A DNA stretch of 39,985 nucleotides from an uncultured Clostridia bacterium (GTDB taxonomy: Bacteria; Bacillota; Clostridia; Christensenellales; Aristaeellaceae), in contig CAMKNZ010000018.1 in assembly GCA_946414315.1 (NCBI GenBank), positions 1 through 39,985 on the forward strand, given 5' to 3'. Position 1 is the stretch's first letter; the number at the start of each line of letters is the position of its first letter. The translations under genes and the position numbers were made by a program. Under the pieces are notes generated by a model that made no database searches, had not been told where the DNA came from, and saw nothing but the letters and a program-made list of their open reading frames with translations. Shown piece after piece: positions 24,531 to 32,638 of this stretch.

Positions 24531-25910
24531 TCAGAACCGCATCCGGTCCTCAATATACTTGCGCACTTCGCTGATCGGAACGCGCTCCTGTTCCATGGTA
24601 TCCCGGTCGCGGATGGTCACGGTCTGGGTCTCTTCGGTCTCAAAGTCGACGCAGATGCTGAAGGGCGTGCCGATTTCATCCTGACGGCGGTAGCGCTTGC
24701 CGATGGAGCCGGTTTCGTCGTATTCCACCGGGAAGTACTTGCACAGTTCCGCATGGATCTCGCTGGCCAGTCCGCCCAGCTTGTTCTTCTGCAGGGGCAG
24801 CACCGCGGCCTTGTAGGGCGCCAGCGCGGGATGCAGGTGCAGCACGGTGCGGACATCGCCGCCCTCGAGCTCCTGCTCGTCATATGCGTTGCAAAGGAAG
24901 GCCAGGACCATACGGTCCACGCCCAGGGAAGGCTCGATGCAGTACGGGATATACTTCTCGTTCGTCACCGGATCAAGATATTCCATGCTCTTGCCGCTGT
25001 GCTCCTGGTGCTGGGTCAGGTCGTAGTCGGTACGGTCCGCCACGCCCCACAGTTCGCCCCAGCCGAAGGGGAACAGGAACTCGAAGTCCGTCGTTGCCTT
25101 GGAATAGAAGGCCAGCTTCTCGGGCTCATGATCCCGCAGCCGCAGGCTCTCTTCCTTGATGCCCAGGCTCAGCAGCCAGTCGCGGCAGAATCCGCGCCAG
25201 TAGTTGAACCATTCCAGGTCTTCGCCGGGCTTGCAGAAGAACTCCAGCTCCATCTGCTCGAATTCGCGTACGCGGAAGATGAAGTTGCCGGGGGTAATCT
25301 CGTTCCGGAAGCTCTTGCCGATCTGGGCGATGCCCGCCGGCAGCTTTTTCCGGGTGGTCCGCATCGCGTTCTGGAAGTTGACGAAGATACCCTGCGCCGT
25401 TTCAGGCCGCAGATAGATCTCGTTCGCGCTGTCCTCGTTCACGCCCGCGAAGGTCTTGAACATCAGGTTGAACTGGCGGATGCCGGTGAAATCCTTCTTG
25501 CCGCACACCGGGCAGACGATGTCGTGCTCGGCGATGAACTTCTCCAGTTCGGCGTTGCTCCAGCCGTCGCCGGTCTCCGCGCCTTCAGTGAAGTCTTCGA
25601 TCAGTTTGTCCGCGCGGAAGCGGGCCTTACAGGCTTTGCAGTCCATCAGCGGATCGTTGAAGCCGCCCACGTGGCCGCTGGCCACCCAGACTTCCCGGTT
25701 CATCAGGATCGCGCAGTCGAGGCCCGTGTTATACTTGCTCTCCTGCACAAACTTCTGCCACCAGGCCTTTTTCACGTTGTTCTTGAATTCCACGCCCAAC
25801 GGGCCGTAATCCCAGGTGTTCGCCAGGCCGCCGTAGATTTCGGAACCCGCAAAGATAAATCCGCGGTTCTTGCACAGCGCCACCAGCTTGTCCATTGTCA
25901 GTTCAGCCAT
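24531..25910 (-). CDS. glyS: Glycyl-tRNA synthetase (dimeric class II)
   Basis: The 459-residue protein charges tRNA-Gly. It has the [23 protein letters not shown] start of the alpha2-type GlyRS, a zinc-binding pair CKAC and CPVC (near residues 77-80 and 137-140), FRNEITP of motif 2, and an anticodon-binding C-terminal domain. It is the single-subunit form rather than the alpha2beta2 GlyQ/GlyS form. ATG at 25910 follows CGGAGGAATAAC. Repeat D copy 1 lies in the leader between ftsY and this gene. A terminator follows. Confidence 0.95.
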   Translation of the reverse strand: MAELTMDKLVALCKNRGFIFAGSEIYGGLANTWDYGPLGVEFKNNVKKAWWQKFVQESKYNTGLDCAILMNREVWVASGHVGGFNDPLMDCKACKARFRADKLIEDFTEGAETGDGWSNAELEKFIAEHDIVCPVCGKKDFTGIRQFNLMFKTFAGVNEDSANEIYLRPETAQGIFVNFQNAMRTTRKKLPAGIAQIGKSFRNEITPGNFIFRVREFEQMELEFFCKPGEDLEWFNYWRGFCRDWLLSLGIKEESLRLRDHEPEKLAFYSKATTDFEFLFPFGWGELWGVADRTDYDLTQHQEHSGKSMEYLDPVTNEKYIPYCIEPSLGVDRMVLAFLCNAYDEQELEGGDVRTVLHLHPALAPYKAAVLPLQKNKLGGLASEIHAELCKYFPVEYDETGSIGKRYRRQDEIGTPFSICVDFETEETQTVTIRDRDTMEQERVPISEVRKYIEDRMRF

Positions 25911-25964
25911 ATTGTTATTCCTCCGAAAACAGAATCATTACAAAACTTCTTACTTAGGTATTGA

Positions 25965-26020
25965 CCGAAGGTCCAGGGCGATCGGAAAGCCCTGGTCGCA
26001 CCGCAGTGCGAAATCCTTTT
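25965..26020 (-). repeat. Repeat D, copy 1: two-stem element in the ftsY-glyS gap
   Basis: On the minus strand, right after the ftsY stop, AAAGGATTTCGC leads into a hairpin TCGCAC with GTGCGA over TGCG, then a second stem CCAGGGC with GCCCTGG over nine bases, then ACCTTCGG. The same element at 28272-28382 has a different but paired first stem (TCGCGTC with GACGCGA). It lies about 55 bp before the glyS ATG. There is no T-box core sequence. Confidence 0.75.
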
Positions 26021-26934
26021 TAGAACAGCGCTTCAACGAATTCTTTTGCGTTGAAGGGCTGCAGGTCATCAATGCCTTCGCCGACCCCGATGTACCATAC
26101 CGGCACTGCCAGCTCCTGCCGGATCGCCAGCGCGATGCCGCCCTTGGCGGTGCCGTCCAGCTTCGACAGGATAATGCCGTTGATCTCGGCGACCTCCTTG
26201 AAGGCCCGGGCCTGCATCAGGCCGTTCTGGCCCGTCGTGGCGTCCAGCACCAGGATGCAGCGGGTATCCGCTTCCGGATACTCCCGGTCGATCACCCGGC
26301 GCATCTTGCTCAGCTCGTCCATCAGGTTCTTTTTGTTATGCAGCCGTCCGGCGGTATCGATGATCAGCAGGTCCGCGTTCTGGGCTTTGGCGCTCTTGAT
26401 GGCGTCAAACACCACCGCCGCCGGATCCGCGCCTTCAGCGTGCTTCACGATCGGCACCCGGGCGCGCTCCGCCCATACGGTCAGCTGTTCCGCCGCGGCG
26501 GCACGGAAGGTGTCTCCCGCGCACAGCATAACCCGCCGGCCGATGGCCTGGAACCGCAGCGCCAGCTTCCCGATGGTCGTGGTCTTGCCCACGCCGTTCA
26601 CACCGACGATTAGCATCACCATGGGCCACTTCAGCGGCGGCCGCGGGATGTCCATCTGCCCGACCATGATCTCCTTGAGCATTTCCCGGGCTTCAGCCGC
26701 GTCCTTGACCTTGCCGGCCTTCACCCTGTCCTTCAGCTCGTCCACGATCTCCGTGGTCGCCTTCAGGCCGCAGTCGGCCATGAGCAGGATGTCTTCCAGC
26801 TCTTCATAAAAGTCGTCGTCGATCTTCCGGTTTTCCCGGACCATGTCGTCGACCTTTTCGGTCATGTTTCCACGGGTCTTGCTCAGCCCCTCGCGGAGCC
26901 TCGCGAACAAACCCTTCTTTTTCTCTTCGCTCAT
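26020..26934 (-). CDS. ftsY: Signal recognition particle receptor FtsY
   Basis: The 304-residue GTPase receives the SRP-ribosome complex at the membrane. It has a short basic N-terminus, an N domain, and the G domain with G1 GVNGVGKTT at 111-119, G2 DTFRAAA, G3 DTAGRLH and G4 SKLDGTAKGG. The long acidic A domain of Escherichia coli is absent, as in Gram-positives. It starts 5 bp after the serS stop, so it is transcribed with serS and jag. No start codon issue: ATG at 26934. Confidence 0.95.
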   Translation of the reverse strand: MSEEKKKGLFARLREGLSKTRGNMTEKVDDMVRENRKIDDDFYEELEDILLMADCGLKATTEIVDELKDRVKAGKVKDAAEAREMLKEIMVGQMDIPRPPLKWPMVMLIVGVNGVGKTTTIGKLALRFQAIGRRVMLCAGDTFRAAAAEQLTVWAERARVPIVKHAEGADPAAVVFDAIKSAKAQNADLLIIDTAGRLHNKKNLMDELSKMRRVIDREYPEADTRCILVLDATTGQNGLMQARAFKEVAEINGIILSKLDGTAKGGIALAIRQELAVPVWYIGVGEGIDDLQPFNAKEFVEALF

Positions 26935-26939
26935 ATCTC

Positions 26940-28220
26940 TTACCCGATATGGTCTTTTCCGCCCATATACATTCTCAGCGCTTCAGGAATCGCGACGGTG
27001 CCGTCGGCCCGCAGGTTGTTCTCCAGGAAGGCGATCAGCATCCGGGGCGGCGCGACGCAGGTATTGTTCAGCGTATGGGCCAGGTACTTGCTGCCGTCCG
27101 CGCCCTTCACGCGGATCTGCAGTCTCCGGGCCTGGGCGTCGCCCAGGTTCGAGCAGCTGCCGACCTCAAAGTACTTCTTCTGCCGGGGAGACCAGGCTTC
27201 CACGTCCAGGCTCTTCACCTTCAGGTCCGCCAGGTCGCCGCTGCAGCACTCCAGCGTGCGCACCGGGATATCCAGCGTCCGGAAGAAGTCCACCGTGTTC
27301 TGCCACAGCCTGTCGAACCACATGGGGCTCTCTTCGGGCTTGCAGATCACGATCATTTCCTGCTTTTCAAACTGGTGGATGCGGTACACGCCCCGCTCCT
27401 CGATGCCGTGGGCGCCCACTTCCTTGCGGAAGCAGGGGCTGTAGCTCGTCAGCGTCTGGGGCAGCTGGTCCTCGTCCAGGATCGTGTCGATGAACTTGCC
27501 GATCATCGAATGCTCGGAGGTACCGATCAGGTACAGATCCTCGCCCTCGATCTTGTACATCATGTTTTCCATCTCAGCGAAGCTCATAACGCCGGTCACC
27601 ACGTTGCCGTGGATCATGAACGGCGGCACCACATAGGTGAAGCCACGGTCGATCATGAAATCCCGGGCGTAGCTCAGGATCGCGCTGTGCAGCCGGGCCA
27701 CGTCGCCCATCAGGTAATAGAACCCGTTGCCGCTGGTCTTGCGCGCGGCGTCCAGGTCGATGCCCGCCAGCCGCTCCATGATGTCCACATGATAGGGGAT
27801 CTCCCATTCCGGTACCACGGGCTCGCCGAACCGTTCGATCTCGACGTTCTCGCTGTCGTCCTTGCCGATCGGCACGCTGTCGTCGATGATGTTCGGGATC
27901 ACCAGCATCCGCTTGCGGATCTCGCCTTTCAGTTCTTCTTCCTTCGTTTCCAGCGCGGCCAGCTCATCCGCCATGGCGGCCACTTCCGCCTTCAGCTTCT
28001 CGGCTTCTTCCTTCAGGCCCTTGCCCATCAGTCCGCCGATCTCCTTGGAGATGGTCTTGCGCTTGTTGCGCAGGGCGTCGCCCTGCTGGATCGCTTCCCG
28101 GAATTCCCGGTCCAGCGCGATCACTTCGTCCACCATCGGCAGCTTGGCGTCCTGGAACTTTTTCCGGATATTCTCCCGGACCTTCTCCGGATCATTCCGG
28201 ATCAGATTAATATCTAACAT
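26940..28220 (-). CDS. serS: Seryl-tRNA synthetase
   Basis: The 426-residue protein charges tRNA-Ser and tRNA-Sec. It begins MLDINLIRNDPEKV, with a coiled-coil arm (about 30-100) that reaches the tRNA long arm, then motif 2 (FRKEVGAHG), the EVGSCSNLGDAQARR segment and motif 3 near PPRMLIAFLENN. Length is typical. ATG at 28220 follows CGGAGGAAAC. It lies downstream of jag, a position where trmE and gidA would be found in many Firmicutes. Repeat D copy 2 is in the leader. Confidence 0.96.
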   Translation of the reverse strand: MLDINLIRNDPEKVRENIRKKFQDAKLPMVDEVIALDREFREAIQQGDALRNKRKTISKEIGGLMGKGLKEEAEKLKAEVAAMADELAALETKEEELKGEIRKRMLVIPNIIDDSVPIGKDDSENVEIERFGEPVVPEWEIPYHVDIMERLAGIDLDAARKTSGNGFYYLMGDVARLHSAILSYARDFMIDRGFTYVVPPFMIHGNVVTGVMSFAEMENMMYKIEGEDLYLIGTSEHSMIGKFIDTILDEDQLPQTLTSYSPCFRKEVGAHGIEERGVYRIHQFEKQEMIVICKPEESPMWFDRLWQNTVDFFRTLDIPVRTLECCSGDLADLKVKSLDVEAWSPRQKKYFEVGSCSNLGDAQARRLQIRVKGADGSKYLAHTLNNTCVAPPRMLIAFLENNLRADGTVAIPEALRMYMGGKDHIG

Positions 28221-28271
28221 ACTTGTTTCCTCCGGCTATTTATTTACTAAATATCTGTATTTTTATTCTGT

Positions 28272-28382
28272 CCGAAGGTCCAGGGCGTTTTCACGGCCGC
28301 TGCCGGTGGCAGATGAAGGCCGGGAAAACGTTTATCCTTCCACCGGAAAGCCCTGGTCGCGTCCGAAGACGCGAAATCCTTT
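28272..28382 (-). repeat. Repeat D, copy 2, carrying a B-type hairpin
   Basis: Same ends as 25965-26020, with the first stem changed to TCGCGTC paired with GACGCGA over a TTCG loop and the second stem CCAGGGC with GCCCTGG kept. About 55 extra bases sit in the second loop and form a B-type hairpin: outer CGTTTTC and CGGCC paired with GGCCG and GAAAACG, inner CTGCC with GGCAG, and a 3' bulge ATGAA. It lies between jag and serS. Confidence 0.75.
28286..28330 (+). repeat. B-type hairpin inside repeat D copy 2
   Basis: The plus strand forms an outer stem (CGTTTTC with GAAAACG, CGGCC with GGCCG, one A/G mismatch), the inner stem CTGCC-GGT-GGCAG, and a five-base bulge ATGAA on the 3' side. The three full B units show the same inner stem and same-sided bulge. 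The site is missing from D copy 1, so it looks like an insertion. Confidence 0.65.
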
Positions 28383-29309
28383 TTATTTCTTCTGAGTGAT
28401 CACAACATGCCGGTTCGGTTCTTCGCCCTCGGAGTGGGTATCCACGCCGTCGGTCTGCTGCAGGGCGTAATGGATGATCCTTCTCTCGTAGGGATTCATG
28501 GGCTCCAGGCTTACCTTCCGGCCGGTGCGCAGCGCGCGGTTCGCCATCCGGTTGGCCAGGCGGATCAGGGTATCTTCCCGCTTCGCCCGGTAGTTCTCAG
28601 TGTCCAGCGTGACCCGGGTGTAACCTTCGCGGCCCCGGTTCACCTTCAGGCTGGTCAGGTACTGCACCGCGTCCAGGGTTTCGCCCCGGCGGCCGATCAG
28701 GATGCCCAGCGTATCGCCGTTGATATAGCCGAACACGTTGCCTTCGGCGTCCGTGCCCATGTCTATGGTCACGTCCACGCCCATCAGCTTCGTCAGTTCC
28801 ATCAGGAACGCGTGCGCAATCCCGGCAGGAGAATCTTCCGTCAGTTCTTCGGCCGCAATCATCGTCACTTCGGGCTTCTCCATCGGACGGATTTCCTGTT
28901 TCGGAGCCTTGGGCGCTTCTTCGGTCTTTTCCTCAGCCTTGGGTTCGTCTTTCTTTTCAGCCTTCTTCTCAGCCTTTTCAGCTTTCTTCTCAGGCTTCTT
29001 TTCGGTTTTCTTTTCAGCCTTTTCTTCGGCTTTCTCGGCCTTCTTTTCGACCTTTTTCTCGGCCTTCTCGGCTTTCTTTTCCGTCTTCTTCGCGGGCTTG
29101 TCCTCCAGCAGGTCAGCCAGCGGATCCTCTTCGGCATCCTTCAGGGTCAGGCGGACCTTCACCGGGCGGGAGCCGAACAGGCCGAACAGGCCCTTGCTGC
29201 CTTCTTCCACAACCTGAACATCTACATCCGCGATGGAAACGCCAAGCTCCTGAAGGCCCTGCTCAATGGCTTCGCTTTCAGTTCTGGCGGTAAATTCATA
29301 CTGCTTCAT
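28383..29309 (-). CDS. jag: RNA-binding protein Jag (KhpB) with a Lys/Glu-rich linker
   Basis: The 308-residue protein has a Jag_N domain (1-55, GSKGLFGLFGSRPVKV), a low-complexity linker of EKKAEKAEKK-type repeats at about 70-136, a KH domain with LGILIGRRGETLDAVQYL, and a C-terminal R3H domain (NRMANRALRTGRKVSLEPMNPYERR). Jag/KhpB binds many RNAs and is tied to cell size and division in Gram-positives. Linker length is well above the usual. It overlaps yidC by 4 bp (ATGA) and follows the rpmH-rnpA cluster in the usual order. ATG at 29309. Confidence 0.93.
   Translation of the reverse strand: MKQYEFTARTESEAIEQGLQELGVSIADVDVQVVEEGSKGLFGLFGSRPVKVRLTLKDAEEDPLADLLEDKPAKKTEKKAEKAEKKVEKKAEKAEEKAEKKTEKKPEKKAEKAEKKAEKKDEPKAEEKTEEAPKAPKQEIRPMEKPEVTMIAAEELTEDSPAGIAHAFLMELTKLMGVDVTIDMGTDAEGNVFGYINGDTLGILIGRRGETLDAVQYLTSLKVNRGREGYTRVTLDTENYRAKREDTLIRLANRMANRALRTGRKVSLEPMNPYERRIIHYALQQTDGVDTHSEGEEPNRHVVITQKK
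28902..29102 (-). repeat. Low-complexity linker of jag
   Basis: Codons about 70-136 encode near-tandem EKKAEK, EKKVEKK and EKAEKK units, forming a charged, likely helical or disordered spacer between the N-terminal domain and the KH domain. The nucleotide tract is AAG/GAG-rich and prone to slippage. Confidence 0.85.
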
Positions 29310-30310
29310 TTTACGCTTCCTTCCCCGGCCACGCTGTTTTCGGCCGCAGCTTCTTTCTTATCCAGATACTTGTTGATCGCATAGGTCTGTCCCATGCTCA
29401 CCAGGTTGCCGGCCACCCAGTACAGCGCGAATGCCGCGGAGTAGCTCAGACAGATGATCAGGGAGAAGATCGGGAAGAAATACTGCATGAACTTCCCGGT
29501 GTTCGGCTGGCCCTGGGCCGCAGGCTGCGCCTGGTTGCCGCCCATGATCTTGGTCATGAAGATCTGGCTCGCCGCGCTCAGGATAGGCAGGAGCAGCCAG
29601 CCGTTGTAGGAGTTGATCAGCGAGAACTGGGTAATCAGCAGGTTAAACGTCCAGCCGGGTTTGACCGCAACAGCCTCCACATAGGCGGCGTTCTGCTGCA
29701 TGGCAGCCGCGATCTGCTGGATCGACGCAGCCAGGTTGTCCTTGCTGAAGCTTTCCACAGTCAGTCCCAGGTCCTTGATCAGGATCGGCAGGTTGTTCTG
29801 GTCCAGCTTGCTGAACCATTCCGTCCACTGTTCCGTGGGGATCACCCGCAGCGTGTTCAGATCCGGCAGGGATGCGGCAAAAAAGCTGTCGGGCATCCAC
29901 AGGTTCTTGATCCACAGCCAGGGCTCCAGCGTGGGTGTTTCGTTATTCAGGATCTGGCCAAGCTGCATCAGCAGTTCCGTGTTGGCAGCCATACGCATGG
30001 CGCCGAACACGGCGATCAGGATAGGCCAGGTCAGCAGCAGCGGCAGGCAGCTGCTCAGCGGGTTGATATGCTCTTTTTTATAGAGCTCCGCCATCTTGGC
30101 GTTCAGCTTTTCCTTGTCGTTGGCGTACTTCTTCTGCAGCGCCTGCTGTTTGGGCGCCAGTTTCTGGGTCTTCCGCATGCTTACGCGGCTCTTGATGTCC
30201 AGCGGCGTCAGCACCAGACGGACCATGATGGTGAACACCACCATCGTCCAGCCCCAGCTCCCGACCCAGCTTTGGATCCAGGCCAGGATGTTGAAAAGAA
30301 ACTCATTCAT
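29306..30310 (-). CDS. yidC: Membrane protein insertase YidC/Oxa1
   Basis: The 334-residue protein inserts membrane proteins with or without SecYEG. It has five predicted membrane helices, with the cytoplasmic loop MRKTQKLAPKQQALQKKY and the signature NPLSSCLPLLLTWPILIAVFGAM. No lipobox is seen at the N-terminus, in contrast to the Bacillus SpoIIIJ form. A long loop (about 120-225) separates the second and third helices. ATG at 30310 follows a GGAGGGAATAACCC site. It is the second-last member of rpmH-rnpA-yidD-yidC-jag. Confidence 0.95.
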   Translation of the reverse strand: MNEFLFNILAWIQSWVGSWGWTMVVFTIMVRLVLTPLDIKSRVSMRKTQKLAPKQQALQKKYANDKEKLNAKMAELYKKEHINPLSSCLPLLLTWPILIAVFGAMRMAANTELLMQLGQILNNETPTLEPWLWIKNLWMPDSFFAASLPDLNTLRVIPTEQWTEWFSKLDQNNLPILIKDLGLTVESFSKDNLAASIQQIAAAMQQNAAYVEAVAVKPGWTFNLLITQFSLINSYNGWLLLPILSAASQIFMTKIMGGNQAQPAAQGQPNTGKFMQYFFPIFSLIICLSYSAAFALYWVAGNLVSMGQTYAINKYLDKKEAAAENSVAGEGSVK

Positions 30311-30316
30311 TCCGGG

Positions 30317-30559
30317 TTATTCCCTCCTTAATGTAGTGCAGGGATCCTCCGGTACGGGGTCATAGCCCCCCTTGCTGAAGGGGTTGCAGCGCAGCAGTCT
30401 CCACGCGGCCAGTCGTCCGCCTTTCCATGCGCCGTACCGCTCGATGGCTGTCACGGCGTATTCGGAACAGGTGGGGATATACCGGCAGGTCGGCTTGCGC
30501 TTGCGCGGGCTTAATTCCCGTTTGTAAAAACGGATCAGGAAAAGCAGGAATCGTTTCAT
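30317..30559 (-). CDS. yidD: Membrane protein insertion efficiency factor YidD
   Basis: The 80-residue protein carries the family motif [24 protein letters not shown] in spirit, with TCSEY at its core, and [12 protein letters not shown]. YidD assists YidC and the translocon. ATG at 30559 overlaps the rnpA stop by 2 bp. The frame was extended upstream in the raw ORF, but the overlap and the family N-terminus [14 protein letters not shown] fix the start here. It sits between rnpA and yidC in the canonical cluster. Confidence 0.94.
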   Translation of the reverse strand: MKRFLLFLIRFYKRELSPRKRKPTCRYIPTCSEYAVTAIERYGAWKGGRLAAWRLLRCNPFSKGGYDPVPEDPCTTLRRE

Positions 30560-30915
30560 TCGGCGCGGTTCCCTTCCTCTGAGGCATGTTTCAGCAGCGC
30601 GTCCTGCTTTTTCAGCAGGTAGCGCACATCTTTCCTCAGGTCTTCGAAGGCGGCCTCTGCGGCTGAAGTCCTGGCGACGATAACGTACAGGCCGGTTTTC
30701 ACGCCCCCCAGATAGGGCCGGAAGCATTCCCGCAGGCGGCGCTTGATCTTGTTCCGGACCACGGCGTTGCCTGTTTTCTTGCTGACGGAAAACCCGACCT
30801 TCAGCTCTTTGCTCGGGGCAAAGAGCATGACCAGATTACGGCAGGCGACCGAATGTCCTCTGCGGTAGACATACTGGAACGCCCTGTTTTTCTTCAGCCG
30901 ATAACGTCTTTCCAT
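30556..30915 (-). CDS. rnpA: Ribonuclease P protein component
   Basis: The 119-residue basic protein binds the RNase P RNA and helps it process tRNA 5' ends. It has the start [18 protein letters not shown] and the signature [27 protein letters not shown] at 30915 follows GAAGGAAAG. It lies downstream of rpmH, with a hairpin terminator between the two, a common way of giving fewer RnpA than L34 proteins. Confidence 0.96.
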   Translation of the reverse strand: MERRYRLKKNRAFQYVYRRGHSVACRNLVMLFAPSKELKVGFSVSKKTGNAVVRNKIKRRLRECFRPYLGGVKTGLYVIVARTSAAEAAFEDLRKDVRYLLKKQDALLKHASEEGNRAE

Positions 30916-30956
30916 TCACTTTCCTTCCGCTTTCCGCGGAATCATCCCTTTATGAG

Positions 30957-30986
30957 GAAAAGCCCGCCCATCTTTCACGGGCGGGC
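30957..30986 (-). terminator. Attenuating terminator between rpmH and rnpA
   Basis: On the minus strand GCCCGCCC pairs with GGGCGGGC over a nine-base loop, followed by TTTT CC. The hairpin and short T tract suit partial termination, which would let part of the transcription continue into rnpA. Confidence 0.75.
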
Positions 30987-31025
30987 CTCATCCACAGTCA
31001 TACAGAATTCGGCTTTACGGCGGTA

Positions 31026-31160
31026 TTACACCGTCAGCTCTTTGCGGCCGCGGCGACGGCGAGCAGCCAGAACCCGGCGGCCGTTCTTGGTCGCCATCCG
31101 GGCACGGAAGCCATGCACCTTGCTGCGCTGGCGTTTCTTGGGCTGGTATGTACGGAACAT
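31026..31160 (-). CDS. rpmH: Ribosomal protein L34
   Basis: The 44-residue protein is L34 of the large subunit: [21 protein letters not shown] and [19 protein letters not shown]. It is too short to appear as an ordinary predicted gene but is unmistakable. The ATG at 31160 follows GAGGAG. It is the first gene of the rpmH-rnpA-yidD-yidC-jag unit. In most bacteria dnaA lies on the other side of rpmH; here metK is the upstream neighbour and no dnaA is present. Confidence 0.97.
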   Translation of the reverse strand: MFRTYQPKKRQRSKVHGFRARMATKNGRRVLAARRRRGRKELTV

Positions 31161-31195
31161 GGTCAACACTCCTCACAGATTGAAACTCTTTTTGT

Positions 31196-31247
31196 GGATC
31201 CTGCGGGGATCCTCATCTCAGGCTGTCCCGGTAAAGAACGGACAGCC
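31196..31247 (-). promoter_or_regulatory. Hairpins in the rpmH leader
   Basis: The expected transcript begins at or near a hairpin GGCTGTCC with GGGACAGCC (31221-31247), followed by GGATCC paired with GGATCC over five bases (31196-31212). A 5'-terminal stem may protect the message from decay; the second may hold a regulatory site. Confidence 0.5.
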
Positions 31248-31252
31248 CAATA

Positions 31253-31282
31253 AATATATCAGAATCAGCAAACCCTTGTCAA
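31253..31282 (-). promoter_or_regulatory. Promoter of rpmH operon
   Basis: TTGACA (31277-31282) and TATATT (31253-31258) with an 18-bp spacer. A weaker second pair, TTGTTT and TATACA with 17 bp between, lies further upstream near 31340-31370. The rest of the 242-bp gap to metK holds no gene. Confidence 0.8.
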
Positions 31283-31402
31283 GCCTTTTTTACTAAGGTT
31301 TTTAGGGTTGTCAGGCCCTCATTTTCCTACCCACTATATCCTGTGGTTGTATAATGCTTTTTGCACTACTAAACAACCCCTCTTTTAGCGAGCGCGGCGC
31401 AA

Positions 31403-32584
31403 TTATTTCACAAAAGCCTTCAGTTGCTCAACGTAATCCACGTGCTCCCAGGGCAGGTCCACATCCGTGCGTCCGAAATGCCCGTACGCCGCCGTCTGCC
31501 TGTAGATCGGCCGGCGCAGGTTCAGCCGCCTGATGATCGCGGACGGCCGGAAATCAAACACTTTGCTGACCGCCTCGCTCAGCTTGTCGTCACCCACAAC
31601 GCCTGTACCGAAGGTCTCCACCAGCACGCTCACCGGCTCAGCCACGCCGATGGCATAAGCCAGCTGGATCTGGCAGCGCTTGGCCAGTCCGGCGGCCACC
31701 ACGTTCTTCGCCGCATGGCGGGCGGCGTAGGCCGCGCTCCGGTCCACCTTCGTCGGGTCCTTGCCGGAGAAAGCGCCGCCGCCGTGGGGCGCGCTGCCGC
31801 CGTAGGTATCCACAATGATCTTGCGTCCGGTCAGTCCGGAGTCTCCCTGGGGTCCGCCGATCACGAACCGGCCGGTAGGATTGACATAAATCTTGGTTTT
31901 GTCGTCCAGGAGTTCCGCGGGAACGATGGGCTTGATCACCAGCTCGATCATGTCCTTGCGGATCTGCTCCAGGGAAGCTTCCGGCGCGTGCTGTGTGGAA
32001 ATGACGATCGTATCCACGCGCACAGGCCTGCGTTCTTCGTCATATTCGATGGTAACCTGGGTCTTTCCGTCCGGGCGCAGGTAGTCCACCTTTTCGGCTT
32101 TCCGGATTCCGGCCAGCTGTCTGGCCAGTTTGTGGGCCAGGGAGATCGGCAGCGGCATCAGTTCAGGAGTTTCGTCGCAGGCATAGCCGAACATCATTCC
32201 CTGGTCTCCGGCGCCGTTGTCGTCCTCCGTGCTTCCCGCGTCCTTCGCTTCAAGGGATTTGTCCACGCCCATCGCGATATCGGCGGACTGCTCGTCGATG
32301 TTGGTGATGATTCCGCAGGTATCACAGTCAAAGCCGTACTTGGCCCTGTCGTATCCGATATCCCGGATCACTTCCCTCGCGATCCGCGGAATATCCACAT
32401 AGCATTCCGTGGAGATCTCGCCCATGATATGGACAAGGCCCGTGGATACGGTGGTCTCGCACGCAACGCGGCCCATGGGATCCTTTTCGAGGATCGCGTC
32501 CAGGATCGCGTCGGAGATCTGGTCGCAGATCTTATCGGGATGGCCTTCCGTAACGGACTCGGATGTGAAGAAATAATGACTCAT
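31403..32584 (-). CDS. metK: S-adenosylmethionine synthetase
   Basis: The 393-residue protein makes SAM from methionine and ATP. It starts [18 protein letters not shown], with [12 protein letters not shown], and the P-loop-like [22 protein letters not shown] at 32584 is chosen over an upstream in-frame ATG because the family starts at the [11 protein letters not shown] strand and AAGGGGGAAAA lies just before; the longer form would translate the leader repeat. Expression should be controlled by the SAM riboswitch at 32826-32937. Between the riboswitch terminator and the start codon lies repeat B copy 1. Confidence 0.96.
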   Translation of the reverse strand: MSHYFFTSESVTEGHPDKICDQISDAILDAILEKDPMGRVACETTVSTGLVHIMGEISTECYVDIPRIAREVIRDIGYDRAKYGFDCDTCGIITNIDEQSADIAMGVDKSLEAKDAGSTEDDNGAGDQGMMFGYACDETPELMPLPISLAHKLARQLAGIRKAEKVDYLRPDGKTQVTIEYDEERRPVRVDTIVISTQHAPEASLEQIRKDMIELVIKPIVPAELLDDKTKIYVNPTGRFVIGGPQGDSGLTGRKIIVDTYGGSAPHGGGAFSGKDPTKVDRSAAYAARHAAKNVVAAGLAKRCQIQLAYAIGVAEPVSVLVETFGTGVVGDDKLSEAVSKVFDFRPSAIIRRLNLRRPIYRQTAAYGHFGRTDVDLPWEHVDYVEQLKAFVK

Positions 32585-32638
32585 TGTGTTTTCCCCCTTT
32601 TCTGAATTGCGATCGCCGTTACCCATAGGCAGCGTATA

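Noticed and set aside
25965-28382. T-box riboswitches before glyS and serS
   Set aside because: The gaps hold structured repeats, but the T-box core AGGGTGGNACCGCG and the stem I specifier arrangement are missing and the elements overlap repeats found as a family.
31388-31398. A third repeat C end next to the metK stop
   Set aside because: Only 11 bp (GCGAGCGCGGC) match the C left end and no partner arm is present; such a short match could be chance in this GC-rich sequence.
30957-31402. Replication origin next to rpmH
   Set aside because: Only single, imperfect DnaA-box-like text (TCATCCACA near 30988) was seen, no cluster and no dnaA.
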